Positions 46,301 to 56,500 of a stretch of 64,000 bases of DNA are shown piece after piece (the first letter of the stretch is position 1; the number at the start of each line of letters is the position of its first letter). This DNA comes from Desulfosudis oleivorans (GTDB taxonomy: Bacteria > Desulfobacterota > Desulfobacteria > Desulfobacterales > SURF-7): assembly GCA_020723305.1 (NCBI GenBank), contig DYJC01000024.1:1-64000 (forward strand). Reading direction: 5' to 3'. Made by a program: the position numbers and the translations under genes. The notes under the pieces were generated by a model, which did no database searches, was not told where the DNA came from, and saw only the letters and a list, made by a program, of their open reading frames with translations.

Positions 46301-49300
46301 GAGTGATCCCAGGAATTTCAGGATGGTAAGATAATCGTCTTCCCCCTTGATACATGCGGGTATGGCTGCATGGGGCAAATCTTTCATTATTGAATCGATC
46401 ATCCGGGAGCATGAAGCGTGAGGGCCCATTTCCAGGAATATTCTTGTACCATCCTTATACGCCTGCTGAACCGTTGCTGTGAAGTTGAAGCCGAACAGCG
46501 CCTGGTTGAGTACGGATGTGGATGTTGATTTCTCGGTAATCAGTTCAGGTGCTTTTTCAAAAGAACAACTGTAAAAACGGATTCCAGGCTGTGGGAAGGT
46601 CGGAAAGGTATGCAGTTTTCGATAGGCTTCTTTTACAGGTACGGCCGTATCGCAATGAACCGTAATCACACCTTCCAGAAAAAACGCATCACAACCCAGG
46701 CTCTTGATCACCGCTTCTACCTGGGAACGCCGGCCACCGATGACACATTCATCCGGTGTGTTGACGATGAGAAGATAGGCCTGACGGAATTTTCGTAACA
46801 TGCGTTTTACCGTATCTGCATCCTGACTTACGGTTGCGGCGCACCAGTCAACATTTTCCGAAGCAGGGATGTTCCAGACTTTGCGTGCTGCATTGCACGG
46901 ACCGGCCAGTTCTGTTTGAAACAGGTTTGAATCTTCCAGCCTTTCCAGCATGAGACCCCTGTCAGGCCATGCACCAAGCGCAAAATATCCGGCGGATTCT
47001 CCCAGGCTGTATCCGATGACCGCAGACGGCCTGATCCGGAAACTGCGTATCAGATTGGACATAACACAGCCATGGGCCACCTGGCCAAATATCAGGTTGA
47101 GCGGGTCGGAAATCAGCTCCTGATAAGCCTCAGACTCCCATCCGGATTTCCATGATAAACGGGATGGTACATAACGGTCAGGAATAAGCTGGGTTTTCAG
47201 ACGCGGGGTTTCAGCATCCATCTTGCGCAGAATTTCAGGCCAGGTAACGCCGATTTTTCTTCCCATTCCCACATAATGATTCCCGGACCCTGGAAATACA
47301 AATGCAATGTCGCCGGATTCACCAACTGGTTCCGGATTATATTTGATGCCGAAAGGGCCATTGATTTTTCTTTCTTTCCCTTCAGCAACCGATTTTTTGG
47401 CTTCCTTGATCCACTTGCCCAGATTGAAACTGTTGTCCGCAATCAGAGACACTGCGTATTTTTTTGCCGGATCAAGGGGGTTTTCCGCATGCCATTGGCA
47501 GGCTGCTTTTTCCATCTGGTGCTGTTCATCTGAAAACTTCCGCATGAACAGGAATAGATGATCCAGCTGGACAATCAGTTCTTCCGGATGATCTGCCTCA
47601 ACAACAAACAATCCGGCTGAGTTCAGTCCCAACGGCCTTTTTCTTTCCAGCTCAACTTTTTTGATCAGTTCGGGATTATAGCCACCCAGGTAGTAATCAA
47701 ATCCTTCCAATAGCACATGGGCACAATTTCCATCTTTTGTGATCGAACTGACGCAAGCGGTCCGTGGACCGTCTTTGCGGTTCCTCATCCAGAATTGGGG
47801 AAATTTTGGAAAATGAAATGATCCTTTAGCCCATTGGTTTGAGCCGGGTGAGGTAAAGCCCGCAACCGGCGGAATGATTTCCTGGTAAAGACATAAACTG
47901 GTTTTCACCAGAGAAGCCAATCCTGCTGCTGCGCCGGTGTGCCCGATATTTGCCTTAACCGATCCGATGGCGATGGAGTGGATATCGGTCAGGTTTGAAT
48001 TTGGGATGTTACGGGACTGGAAAAAATTGGTCAAAGCGTCTGCTTCCAGAGTGTCTTCCGGAATATTGCCGCTTCCATGAGTTTCTAAATAACCGATCTC
48101 TATTCCAGGGGATAAGGCATCCCTGAATGTTCTTTCCAGAGATAATTGATAAGCCTCGGAATCCGGCCAGGGTGTTTCGATGCCATTGCTGCTTGCACTG
48201 CCGATTCCTCTGATGACAGAGTAGATCCGGTCATGGTCGGCAATCGCATCATCCAGCCGTTTCAGAACCAGAGCTGTAGAACCTTCACCCGGAAGCGGGC
48301 CATCCGCCTTTTCATCAAACGGATGACTGACATCGTTTCTGGAATAACGCAGGAACGGATCGGTCGTGATGACATTCCGGATGTCTCCGGGAAGGTCTAC
48401 TGCACCGACCAGAAAGAGATCTGTTTCTCCAAGTTGAAGAGATCGAACGCCGATTTCAAGGGCTTTGATGCCGGAGGCAGCATCACAGGAAACCACAAAA
48501 CTCGGGCCGCCAAGCCGGAATTCTTTTGCAATCCGGCTGGCAATAATACCCCCTAAAGCACCAACCGTTCGAGCTGAAGTAAGCGGCGGACCACAGGCAT
48601 TCCGGAGAGCTTCGAGCCAGTCCGATGCTTGTTTTCCAATACAATCCGGTTTATATGTCTTGAGCCATTTTTGATATTGGTTATGAAGATTCCAGCGAAG
48701 ATGAAAATTGGTCGCTTCCGGATCGAACTCCATCCCGATGGTGACGCCCATGCGCGGACGATCCTGACGGTGAGGAAGACCTGCATCAGCCATGGCATTT
48801 GCAGCCACTTTCAGCATCAACAGATGTTGCGGCAGAATATCCGGGATTTCATTGGGCTGAATGTGGAACTCGCCGATAAGGAGGGAAAGTTCTTCCACAA
48901 AACTACCATAATCAATCGATGAATCAAGGAGTTGATCAATGACTTCTTCGCTCCCGTTCCACCTTTTTGTGGGTCGTTTTTGAAAAAGTGTCTGGCCGTT
49001 TAAGATAATGTGTTGGAATTTTTCCAAAGAATCGGCTTGCCCGAAAAACGTGTCCATCCCGATAACGGCAATGGATGGAACAATGTCATCCTTTTCTTTG
49101 TCAATGACTTCTATAAGGGATTTTTGCTCGGTGATGTCAACCGGAACCGTTGAATGTCGTGTAATTTCAGGATTCCATTCTTCCAAAAGGAGATGTGCAT
49201 TGATACCGCCAAAACCAAATGCGCTGACGGCTGCCTTGAACGGCAGATTTTTTTTTCTGACCCAATCTTCAGCCTGAGTCTGCACCCGGAAAGGGCTGTT

Positions 49301-50542
49301 GAGCAACGGGCTGTTATTGGACGGTCTGGTAAAATTCAGGGAGGGCGGAAGCACTTTATATTTCAGGGCAAGAAGCGTTTTTGCCATACCGGCTGCACCT
49401 GCACCGGTAAGAAGATGCCCGGTCATGGACTTAATGGAACCGATGGCGCATTGCTTCTCCTCCCATCCGGATTCCCCCCACAGCGTCCGGAGACTGGTCA
49501 GTTCAATTGCATCACCGACCGGTGTTCCAGCGCCGTGACACTCTATCAGATCAACTTCGTTTGGATTCCATCCGGTTTTAAGGTAAGCCTCCCTCATTGC
49601 CCTGACCTGACCTTCACTGTCCGGAGCGAGAAGATTTCCACCGATATCATTGGAAAGCCCTGTACCATGGATCAATCCGAGAATAGAATTATGATCCCGG
49701 ATCGCATCATCCAGGCGTTTCAGGACAAAAATTCCTGCGCCTTCACCAACGACAAGGCCGTCGGCTGTCTTATCAAACGGAGCACATCTTCCGGTGGGAC
49801 TCAATGCCTTGAGCTGGGTGAATCCAACCTGAGTGTACAGGCATTCCGGTCTTGACACGCCGCCTGCAAGCATGACATCCGTGCGCTTTGCGTTCAATTC
49901 ATCACAGGCCAGTTTGATCGCATACAAGGATGATGAGCAGGCTGCATCCAGTGTGTAACTGCCGCCTCCCAGATTCAGTCCTCTGGCCAGAATCGCACCC
50001 GGAAGGCTGGTCACACGGGATGAAAGACAATGCTCTTTTGAAAGAACAGGGGCCTTTCCCTCGTCGGGAACCATCCGGTTATGTTTATTCAGTTTCTCAA
50101 GCACCCTTGTTTCAAAAGAATGACCCAGAATTTCCCGGGTAATTGCAGATGATGCATCGGTTGGCAGTGCAATGGCAGCAAGGATGACACCGGTGCGTTT
50201 TCGATCCACATGGGAAATCCCGCAGTCCGCTACTGCATCCCTGCCGACGGAAAGAACGATCTTGTAAAGGGGATCGAGATGTTCAACCAGAGAAGGATCG
50301 ATATCGATTCCCTCCGGATCATAGGAAAATGGATCTACCAGTCCTGCATAAAGGGAGCATGCCTTGTCGGTCTTATACCCCTTGGCATACATTTCCTCCG
50401 GTTTGACAATCCATCGATTTTCGGGGACACGTGAAATTGCACTGACATTGTTGATAATATTCTGCCAGAAAACCTCAATGCCGGAAGCTCCGGGAAAAAT
50501 ACCCGCTATTCCCACAACTGCGATTGGTGAAAATTTTTTCAT
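43394..50542 (-). CDS. pfaC: PfaC-like megasynthase: KS-KS(CLF)-AT-DH-DH
   Basis: The protein is 2382 residues. KS1 has active-site DAACSSSLYAI (about 199), HGAGTPVGD and KSMTGHLLTGAG. A second KS has CDAASGIKAL (about 684), the Cys replaced by Ser, so it should act as a chain-length factor. An acyltransferase follows (FVFPGSGNHYVGMG about 1084, GYSLGESAGYF about 1177). Two FabA-type double-hotdog dehydratases end the protein: HPNDWFLTCHFVDDMVMPG (about 1870) and DPDEWFFKAHFYQDPVCPG (about 2276), each preceded by a degenerate hotdog. Marine Pfa systems place this AT in PfaB; the internal AT resembles myxobacterial Pfa3, but no C-terminal acyltransferase is seen. It is 47 bases after pfaA. Confidence 0.88.
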   Translation of the reverse strand: MKKFSPIAVVGIAGIFPGASGIEVFWQNIINNVSAISRVPENRWIVKPEEMYAKGYKTDKACSLYAGLVDPFSYDPEGIDIDPSLVEHLDPLYKIVLSVGRDAVADCGISHVDRKRTGVILAAIALPTDASSAITREILGHSFETRVLEKLNKHNRMVPDEGKAPVLSKEHCLSSRVTSLPGAILARGLNLGGGSYTLDAACSSSLYAIKLACDELNAKRTDVMLAGGVSRPECLYTQVGFTQLKALSPTGRCAPFDKTADGLVVGEGAGIFVLKRLDDAIRDHNSILGLIHGTGLSNDIGGNLLAPDSEGQVRAMREAYLKTGWNPNEVDLIECHGAGTPVGDAIELTSLRTLWGESGWEEKQCAIGSIKSMTGHLLTGAGAAGMAKTLLALKYKVLPPSLNFTRPSNNSPLLNSPFRVQTQAEDWVRKKNLPFKAAVSAFGFGGINAHLLLEEWNPEITRHSTVPVDITEQKSLIEVIDKEKDDIVPSIAVIGMDTFFGQADSLEKFQHIILNGQTLFQKRPTKRWNGSEEVIDQLLDSSIDYGSFVEELSLLIGEFHIQPNEIPDILPQHLLMLKVAANAMADAGLPHRQDRPRMGVTIGMEFDPEATNFHLRWNLHNQYQKWLKTYKPDCIGKQASDWLEALRNACGPPLTSARTVGALGGIIASRIAKEFRLGGPSFVVSCDAASGIKALEIGVRSLQLGETDLFLVGAVDLPGDIRNVITTDPFLRYSRNDVSHPFDEKADGPLPGEGSTALVLKRLDDAIADHDRIYSVIRGIGSASSNGIETPWPDSEAYQLSLERTFRDALSPGIEIGYLETHGSGNIPEDTLEADALTNFFQSRNIPNSNLTDIHSIAIGSVKANIGHTGAAAGLASLVKTSLCLYQEIIPPVAGFTSPGSNQWAKGSFHFPKFPQFWMRNRKDGPRTACVSSITKDGNCAHVLLEGFDYYLGGYNPELIKKVELERKRPLGLNSAGLFVVEADHPEELIVQLDHLFLFMRKFSDEQHQMEKAACQWHAENPLDPAKKYAVSLIADNSFNLGKWIKEAKKSVAEGKERKINGPFGIKYNPEPVGESGDIAFVFPGSGNHYVGMGRKIGVTWPEILRKMDAETPRLKTQLIPDRYVPSRLSWKSGWESEAYQELISDPLNLIFGQVAHGCVMSNLIRSFRIRPSAVIGYSLGESAGYFALGAWPDRGLMLERLEDSNLFQTELAGPCNAARKVWNIPASENVDWCAATVSQDADTVKRMLRKFRQAYLLIVNTPDECVIGGRRSQVEAVIKSLGCDAFFLEGVITVHCDTAVPVKEAYRKLHTFPTFPQPGIRFYSCSFEKAPELITEKSTSTSVLNQALFGFNFTATVQQAYKDGTRIFLEMGPHASCSRMIDSIMKDLPHAAIPACIKGEDDYLTILKFLGSLSAERVPVKLDSLYGKQAYPQKMYTRDKPKKGKEIVLHIGWAPSSPPLPISGIPTAKQPLIVKSDPVYPQQVAEAVASVYRRNPASGHPYVESPGEPAMTSEYASVFGQIQDNISAISETHETFLAFSSQLNLAFAEAIEFQTTLLEKAISANDVDAIQAVIPRNVPKTFPVKPAYSREMCMEFAVGSIAKVLGPEFAVVDSYKARVRLPDEPLMLVDRILSVTGKKASLGSGSLVTEHDVHPGAWYLDGNRVPVCISIEAGQADLFLCSYLGIDLKVKGERTYRLLDAVATFHHGLPQPGDVIRYEIEIEKFIRQGETYLFFFHFNGYIRDQHIISMRNGCAGFFTKEEVKNSGGIVLTEKDKQKIPGKKPADWKDLVPMKKESFDDTGIDALRTGEIEKCFGPDFRDILLSESIRLPSGRMSLIDRVLELDPDGGRFGLGMIRAQADIHPNDWFLTCHFVDDMVMPGTLMYECCAHTLRVLLLRMGWVTEKPGVCYEPVPEIGAVLKCRGPVTTETRHVLYEVSIKEIGYSPEPYVIADAIMYGDEERIVMFQNMSMKMTGLTRDEIEHFWAERENNSSSHGLPEVRPTIYSREQLLAYAIGNPSEGFGDRYQCFDKDRKIARLPGPPYFFMDRITHVEPEPWVLKASGWIEAEYRIPQEAWYFQANRLPEMAFCILLEIALQPCGWLAAYLGSALRSDKDLKFRNLGGKAILYENVLPGTGLLTMRARMTKVSEAGGLIIEELDMEVLNEGRMIYKGDTVFGFFTAETLANQVGIGGAAKLAYSPTSEEVDREFSHVFENDAPLFPEDPNVTQTVSLGMPAKAIRMIDKITLYVPDGGPHGLGFIRGIKNIDPDEWFFKAHFYQDPVCPGSLGIESFIQLMKFALLNQWKELSDTHVFEFLTENEHTWLYRGQVVPSNKQVEVDAVITRIEESPSPTIFADGYLKVDGLFIYQMKNFGLRLVSKKD

Positions 50543-50589
50543 TTTCCTCTATGGTAAACAATTAGACGATTCGTGATAACAACCGTTTC

Positions 50590-53500
50590 TTAATTTTTTT
50601 GAAATGCTTTCCGTAATGATGCATCCATGATAGCCTCATACCCGGTTATCGCTGCCACGATCGTATCATCCGAATCAAGAAATGTAAAATCACCTTTCAT
50701 TTTATGGTCTGTCAGTTCCTTTACTTCCAGCAGCGCAGTAACACCCTCGGAAGGAAATTCTTCCCGATACTGCCGGTAGCCTGCGCTGTAACTGGGCAGC
50801 GATACCATACCTGTGGTTTCGTGACACCACAATATAGCCATCTGGAAGGCGGCATCAAGGGCCAGCGGGTCTGTAATCCAATTCTGCCGATACGGATTCT
50901 TGATCCATTTCTCAGGCAAAGGAGATGTCGACAATAAAGCAACCATACCTTGCTGCGAGCATCCGATAATTTTTTGGATACCCTTGAGCGGTGTGCCATG
51001 GAAAAGAATCGTGTCATAGGACTCATCGATGGATTTTGAATATTTGGATTCATTGATCTGATCAGGCCTTTTGAATGGAGGAGGGGAGTTGATTGTGCTG
51101 GACAATATGGCCCTGGCTTTTGAGTAAACCATCTTTTTGCCACCCTGAACTCCATTGACCAGTTCAAAACTAACCTCCAGAAATGCACCATTTTGCCGTG
51201 TCTCTTCAGGAATGAGTCGAATGGTTTTTTTTTCGTTTTTTTGAAGTTTAATTCCGGAAAGAAGGCGCATGTCATCGATTCCACAGAAAGTGAATCCAGG
51301 GTTCTGTCGCATTGCTGCATGGCCAAACCACTCTGCCATAATGGCAAACGGCACAACCGGTTTTCCATCCAGAACATGTGCTCCCAGTATGGGGTAGGAA
51401 TCAATGTCAAGCTCCTGCTCAAAAAGGTGCATAGGCTTACCGTTTCTTTTCGGGAAAATCTGTTTTTTTCTTCCGGACGTAGAAGAAGGGATCGCTGTAT
51501 CGGATTGCAGATGTTCGCTGGTAATCGTGGCACCGATAACAACTTCTGCCGGATGGGTCGCATCACCCATCATTTCATAGAGCATTCCAAGAGCACCGGC
51601 CTTGATTGGAATCAGGGAAATATTCATTCCGGCAAACTCTTTTTTCAGAGAGGGGGTTACCATCCCTCCGTCCCATGGCCCCCAATTGATGGAAACGACC
51701 CGGCAATTCTTTCGGGACGCTGCCTCCTGCTGGGCAATTTTATTCAGAACTTCATTGGCCATTGCATAGTCAACCTGGCCTTTATTCCCCATTCTGGCAG
51801 CAACGGAAGAAAAGAGTATGATATATTTCAGTTTATCCTTTGCCGTTGCTTCCATCAGAACATTCAGACCTTTTACTTTTGTATCAAAAACACGGCTGAA
51901 CTGGTCCAGGGTTTTGTCCTTGATGAATCTGTCTTCCAGAATACCCGCACCATGTATAATACCTCGGATTTGGCCGTGATTTGAACGCACATCTTCCAGA
52001 ACGGAATTCACAGAACCTATATCCCGGACATCTACAGGGATATATTCGACGATTGCTCCGGTTTCTTTCAGTCTGGAAAGGTTTTTCATGATTTCTCTTC
52101 CAGCCATGTATTTTCTGAAAACTTTGTCCACCTGGACCGGGGTCGCTTTTTGTCCTGAAAACTCATTCCGGAGAATGGCTTTTTTCATGGCAGACTCATC
52201 TTTCAAATTTTCCAGCCAGTCCGGCTCAGGAGCAGGAAGATCGGATCGCCCCATCAGGATGATTGTCGGCTTTGTATGTTTTGCAAGAGCGTAAGTACAG
52301 GCTGCCGTCACACCTCTTGCCCCTCCTGTCACAATCACGACATCTTTTTCGTCCAGCATTATTTTTCCTTCCGGAGAAGGAGCGGGTGTCAGTTCAAGGA
52401 GATATCGGTGTGTTTCCGACAGACCTACTTCAACAGGGCCTTTTTGTAAAATTTCATTGCAGACGGAAAGGGCGATTGCATCAATATCCTTCCAGGCAGG
52501 TGAAATATCGATTGCATGGCAGCATACGTTTTCCCATTCTACGGCAGCGGTTTTGGACAGGCCTGCAAGGCCTCCCTGCAGGGGATGGAGAACGCCGTGT
52601 CCGGAAAATCCGAATGTTCCATCCAGCCGTGTGATGGTGGCAAACAATCCGCCCTTTTCAGCTGCTGTTTCAATCAGGCTGCCGGATGTGAGATTTGCTG
52701 CAACAAAAGCGTTTTTTAAAAACTGCTCATCCTTCTCATTCCACATGTTCTTTTTATTGAAGCGATCGGTAAGAAGGTCAACATCCGGTATAATGATCAG
52801 CCCGCCTGCATGGATAAGTTTTTTTTGCAGATGCTCCCGGTCGGCAAAGAGGTTCCTGGAAATCAATGAGGTTTTTAATTTTCGGCTTTCCAGAACATCG
52901 GAGATTTTTTTCCCGAGACCAGTCGAATCATCCAGAATATACACAATCCGGTTTTGTGGAATGGTGATCGGATTATGGAGCTGAAAAGGCTTTTCAACAA
53001 TAGAAACCATCCGGCGTTCGATCTCTTCAACGACTTCTTCAGGCACTTGTGTCGGCTCCAGTGGATAGGTATAGGAGACATCCTGAAATTCCTGTTTCCC
53101 GGTGGAACTTCCTGTTGCATCTTCTGCATCGGATAGACCTGAAAGCGTTGCCAGATAATCGATAATCTGTCCGAGTGTTTTGAGTTCACCCATGATTTCG
53201 TTTGAAATCGGGGGAAGGCCGGGCATTTTTTCCTCAAAGGCAGATAGGATTTCCACCCGTTTGATGGAGTCGATTCCAAGATCCGCTTCGATATCCATAT
53301 TGGGTTCAAGCATGTCAACCGGATATCCGGTGAGTTCGCTGACAACCTGCATCATGGTTTTTTCCATCTTGTCTCGTGAAGCAGAAGGGATTTCTTTTGT
53401 CATGGAGACAGAAGGAGAAGAAACATTTCCGGATAATTCAACCAGATAATCGATGATCTGTCCGAGTGTTTTCAGTTCACCCATGATTTCGTTTGAAATC

Positions 53501-56500
53501 GGGGGAAGGCCGGGCATTTTTTCCTCAAAGGCAGATAGGATTTCCACCCGTTTGATGGAGTCGATTCCAAGATCCGCTTCGATATCCATATTGGGTTCAA
53601 GCATGTCAACCGGATATCCGGTGAGTTCGCTGACAACCTGCATCATGGTTTTTTCCATCTTGTCTCGTGAAGCAGAAGGGATTTCTTTTGTCATGGAGAC
53701 AGAAGGAGAAGAAACATTTCCGGATAATTCAACCAGATAATCGATGATCTGTCCGAGTGTTTTCAGTTCACCCATGATTTCGTTTGAAATCGGGGGAAGG
53801 CCGGGCATTTTTTCCTCAAAGGCAGATAGGATTTCCACCCGTTTGATGGAGTCGATTCCAAGATCCGCTTCGATATCCATATTGGGTTCAAGCATGTCAA
53901 CCGGATATCCGGTGAGTTCGCTGACAACCTGCATCATGGTTTTTTCCATCTTGTCTCGTGAAGCAGAAGGGATTTCTTTTGTCATGGAGACAGAAGGAGA
54001 AGAAACATTTCCGGATAATTCAACCAGATAATCGATGATCTGTCCGAGTGTTTTCAGTTCACCCATGATTTCGTTTGAAATCGGGGGAAGGCCGGGCATT
54101 TTTTCCTCAAAGGCAGATAGGATTTCCACCCGTTTGATGGAGTCGATTCCAAGATCCGCTTCGATATCCATATTGGGTTCAAGCATGTCAACCGGATATC
54201 CGGTGAGTTCGCTGACAACCTGCATCATATTTTTCTGGATATCCCCGCGATGGGTTCCATGGGTCCTGGTTGTAATTTGAGGTGCTGCTTTTTTGGCTAG
54301 AGATTCGGCAGGCAGCACGGCAACGGAGGCCGGAGGTGTTTTGGATAAAAATTCAATTGGCTTCTGAGAAATTGACCCTTCAGGCAGAGAACGAACCGGA
54401 AATTCCGGTGAATAAAAAGCAGATGGGGAGGGAAGTCCCATTGCCGCCTGGGTCATGTTTCTTGTTCTTTCCATCATCAGTTGCAGGTTTTTACTGGCTT
54501 CCATCTGGGTTTCCAAGAATTTTTTATGGGTTTCCGCAGTCTGAATCTGAAGAGCCTGCATGGATTTAAGGCTTTCGGAAACCACCTGGAGTGCATCTGA
54601 TATCACGCGGCTATTGCCTTCCGGAATAGGAGTCCGGTTTGACCCCATCAACCGGTGTGTTGTGGTTTCAGGCATTTTCCTGACTTCCCTTTGTTGAGGC
54701 ATGAGCTGTGTCTGCTCAGAAACAGGAGCTTGTATTGGTTTCCTTGGACGCGGTGGTTTTGATTGATATGACGACCGGTAGTTTGCACCCGAAAGCGGGA
54801 TGCTCATCATCTGTTTTCTGGGAGCCTGTCCAGGGGTTTCCCATTTTGAAAAATCCACGTCATATCCTTCTGCAGCTAGCTGACAGAGGGTTTGTGCAAG
54901 ATCGGCGATTCCCGATTTTTTTCCGGAAGAGCTGTCCATGGCAATGGGATAAACCTCTTTTCCCTTTAAAATAGCCTTTACCAGTCCGGTCAGAACCGGC
55001 TTGGGCCCGACCTCGACAAAAGACCGAACACCATATTCATAAAGGTTTTCAATCTCTTTTACAAAATTAACCGGATTGAGAAGTTGTTCGCCAAGCAGTG
55101 TTGCAGCTTTCCTGGGATCATCCGGATAGGGCATTCCGGTTGTGTTTGCATAAACCGGTATGGTAGGTGAATGAATTTCCACAGAGTTGACAGCCTCCTG
55201 AAACGGTTTTGCTGCCTTCTGAACATGTCTGCTGTGAAAAGCAGCGGCTACGGGAAGAGGAACAGCACGGTAATTTTTTTCTTTGCATATCTTTGCGGTC
55301 TGTTCAATCGCTTCAATGCTGCCGGATAAAACGCCCTGCTGAGGCGCATTCCGGTTTGCAAGGACGACATCCAGCTTATGTTCAGAAAGCATGGCATCGA
55401 TGTCGGCAAGAGGCGCCTTGACCGCCATCATGGTAGAATCTCCTCCCTGTCCAGCGGCTGCCATATATTTCCCCCGTTTAACGGAAAGAGAGATCAGGTC
55501 ATCTTCATTGATCATTCCGGAGGCATATAGTGCCGGCAGCTCACCGTAACTGTGCCCGCAGACAGCATCCGGTTTGATCCCGAAGTATTCCAGTATTTTC
55601 AGCATCCCCAGGCTGACCGCACCGATTGCCGGTTGGGCAATATCGGTTGCCCGAAGCTTTTCTTCGTTTCCGGTCTTATCGGATTGGGGGAGCGGGAAGA
55701 TTCGATCGCTGAGCCGTATCTGTTTTTCATCCCATTCTTTCTGATGGTTTTGATTGACTTTTTTCAGCACTTCAGAGGCCATGGGGAAAATGGAGATCAG
55801 ATCTTTTCCCATTTCCGGATATTGGCTGCCCTGACCTGGAAATAGAAAAGCGATCTTGCCTTTTCCGGCTTGTCCATTAAAATAGATGTTATTTACGGCA
55901 ACTTTTTCAACATCCGGTTTATCAATTGCTTCCATGGCCTGGGTTACGGTTGCAAGAGAAGACCGGTTCTGATTATCATGTTCTTCTGAACGCTCAAGGA
56001 CGAGCAGAAGGCGGAAGTTTTCTTTTACGGAAAAGGCGCGATTCAGATCCGAAGTAATCCGGATGACGGCTTCAAAAGATGTACTTTTTTCCATATCCTG
56101 TTTCAGCTCCGACAGCTTGTCCAGTAGATCTTTTTTCTGTATTGCGGACAATGCGGCAATCGCGATTCTGCCATCCCAGGATATAATCTGTTTTTCCGAG
56201 GTGTATTCCTCCAGAACCATATGGTAATTGCTTCCGCCAAATCCAAAGGCGCTGACACCGGAGCGGCGGGGATGGTTTTCTCTGGCAATCCATGGACGGG
56301 ATTGGGAATTCAGATAAAACAGTGTGTCCTGAATATTCAGTTTCGGATCCGGAGTTTCTGCTTTCAGGGTTGCGGGAAGTACTTTATGATACAAGGCAAG
56401 GGTCGCTTTTATCAGGCCAGCCGCGCCGGCTGCTGCTTTGGTGTGACCGATGTTTGACTTGACCGAGCCAAGTGCGCAGGGATTTCCTTTTATTTCCTTG

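Noticed and set aside
53162-54250. Regular repeats that could suggest a CRISPR array
   Set aside because: Units are 291 bp, contiguous, in frame, and encode DSIKR acyl carrier domains; there are no spacers or cas genes.
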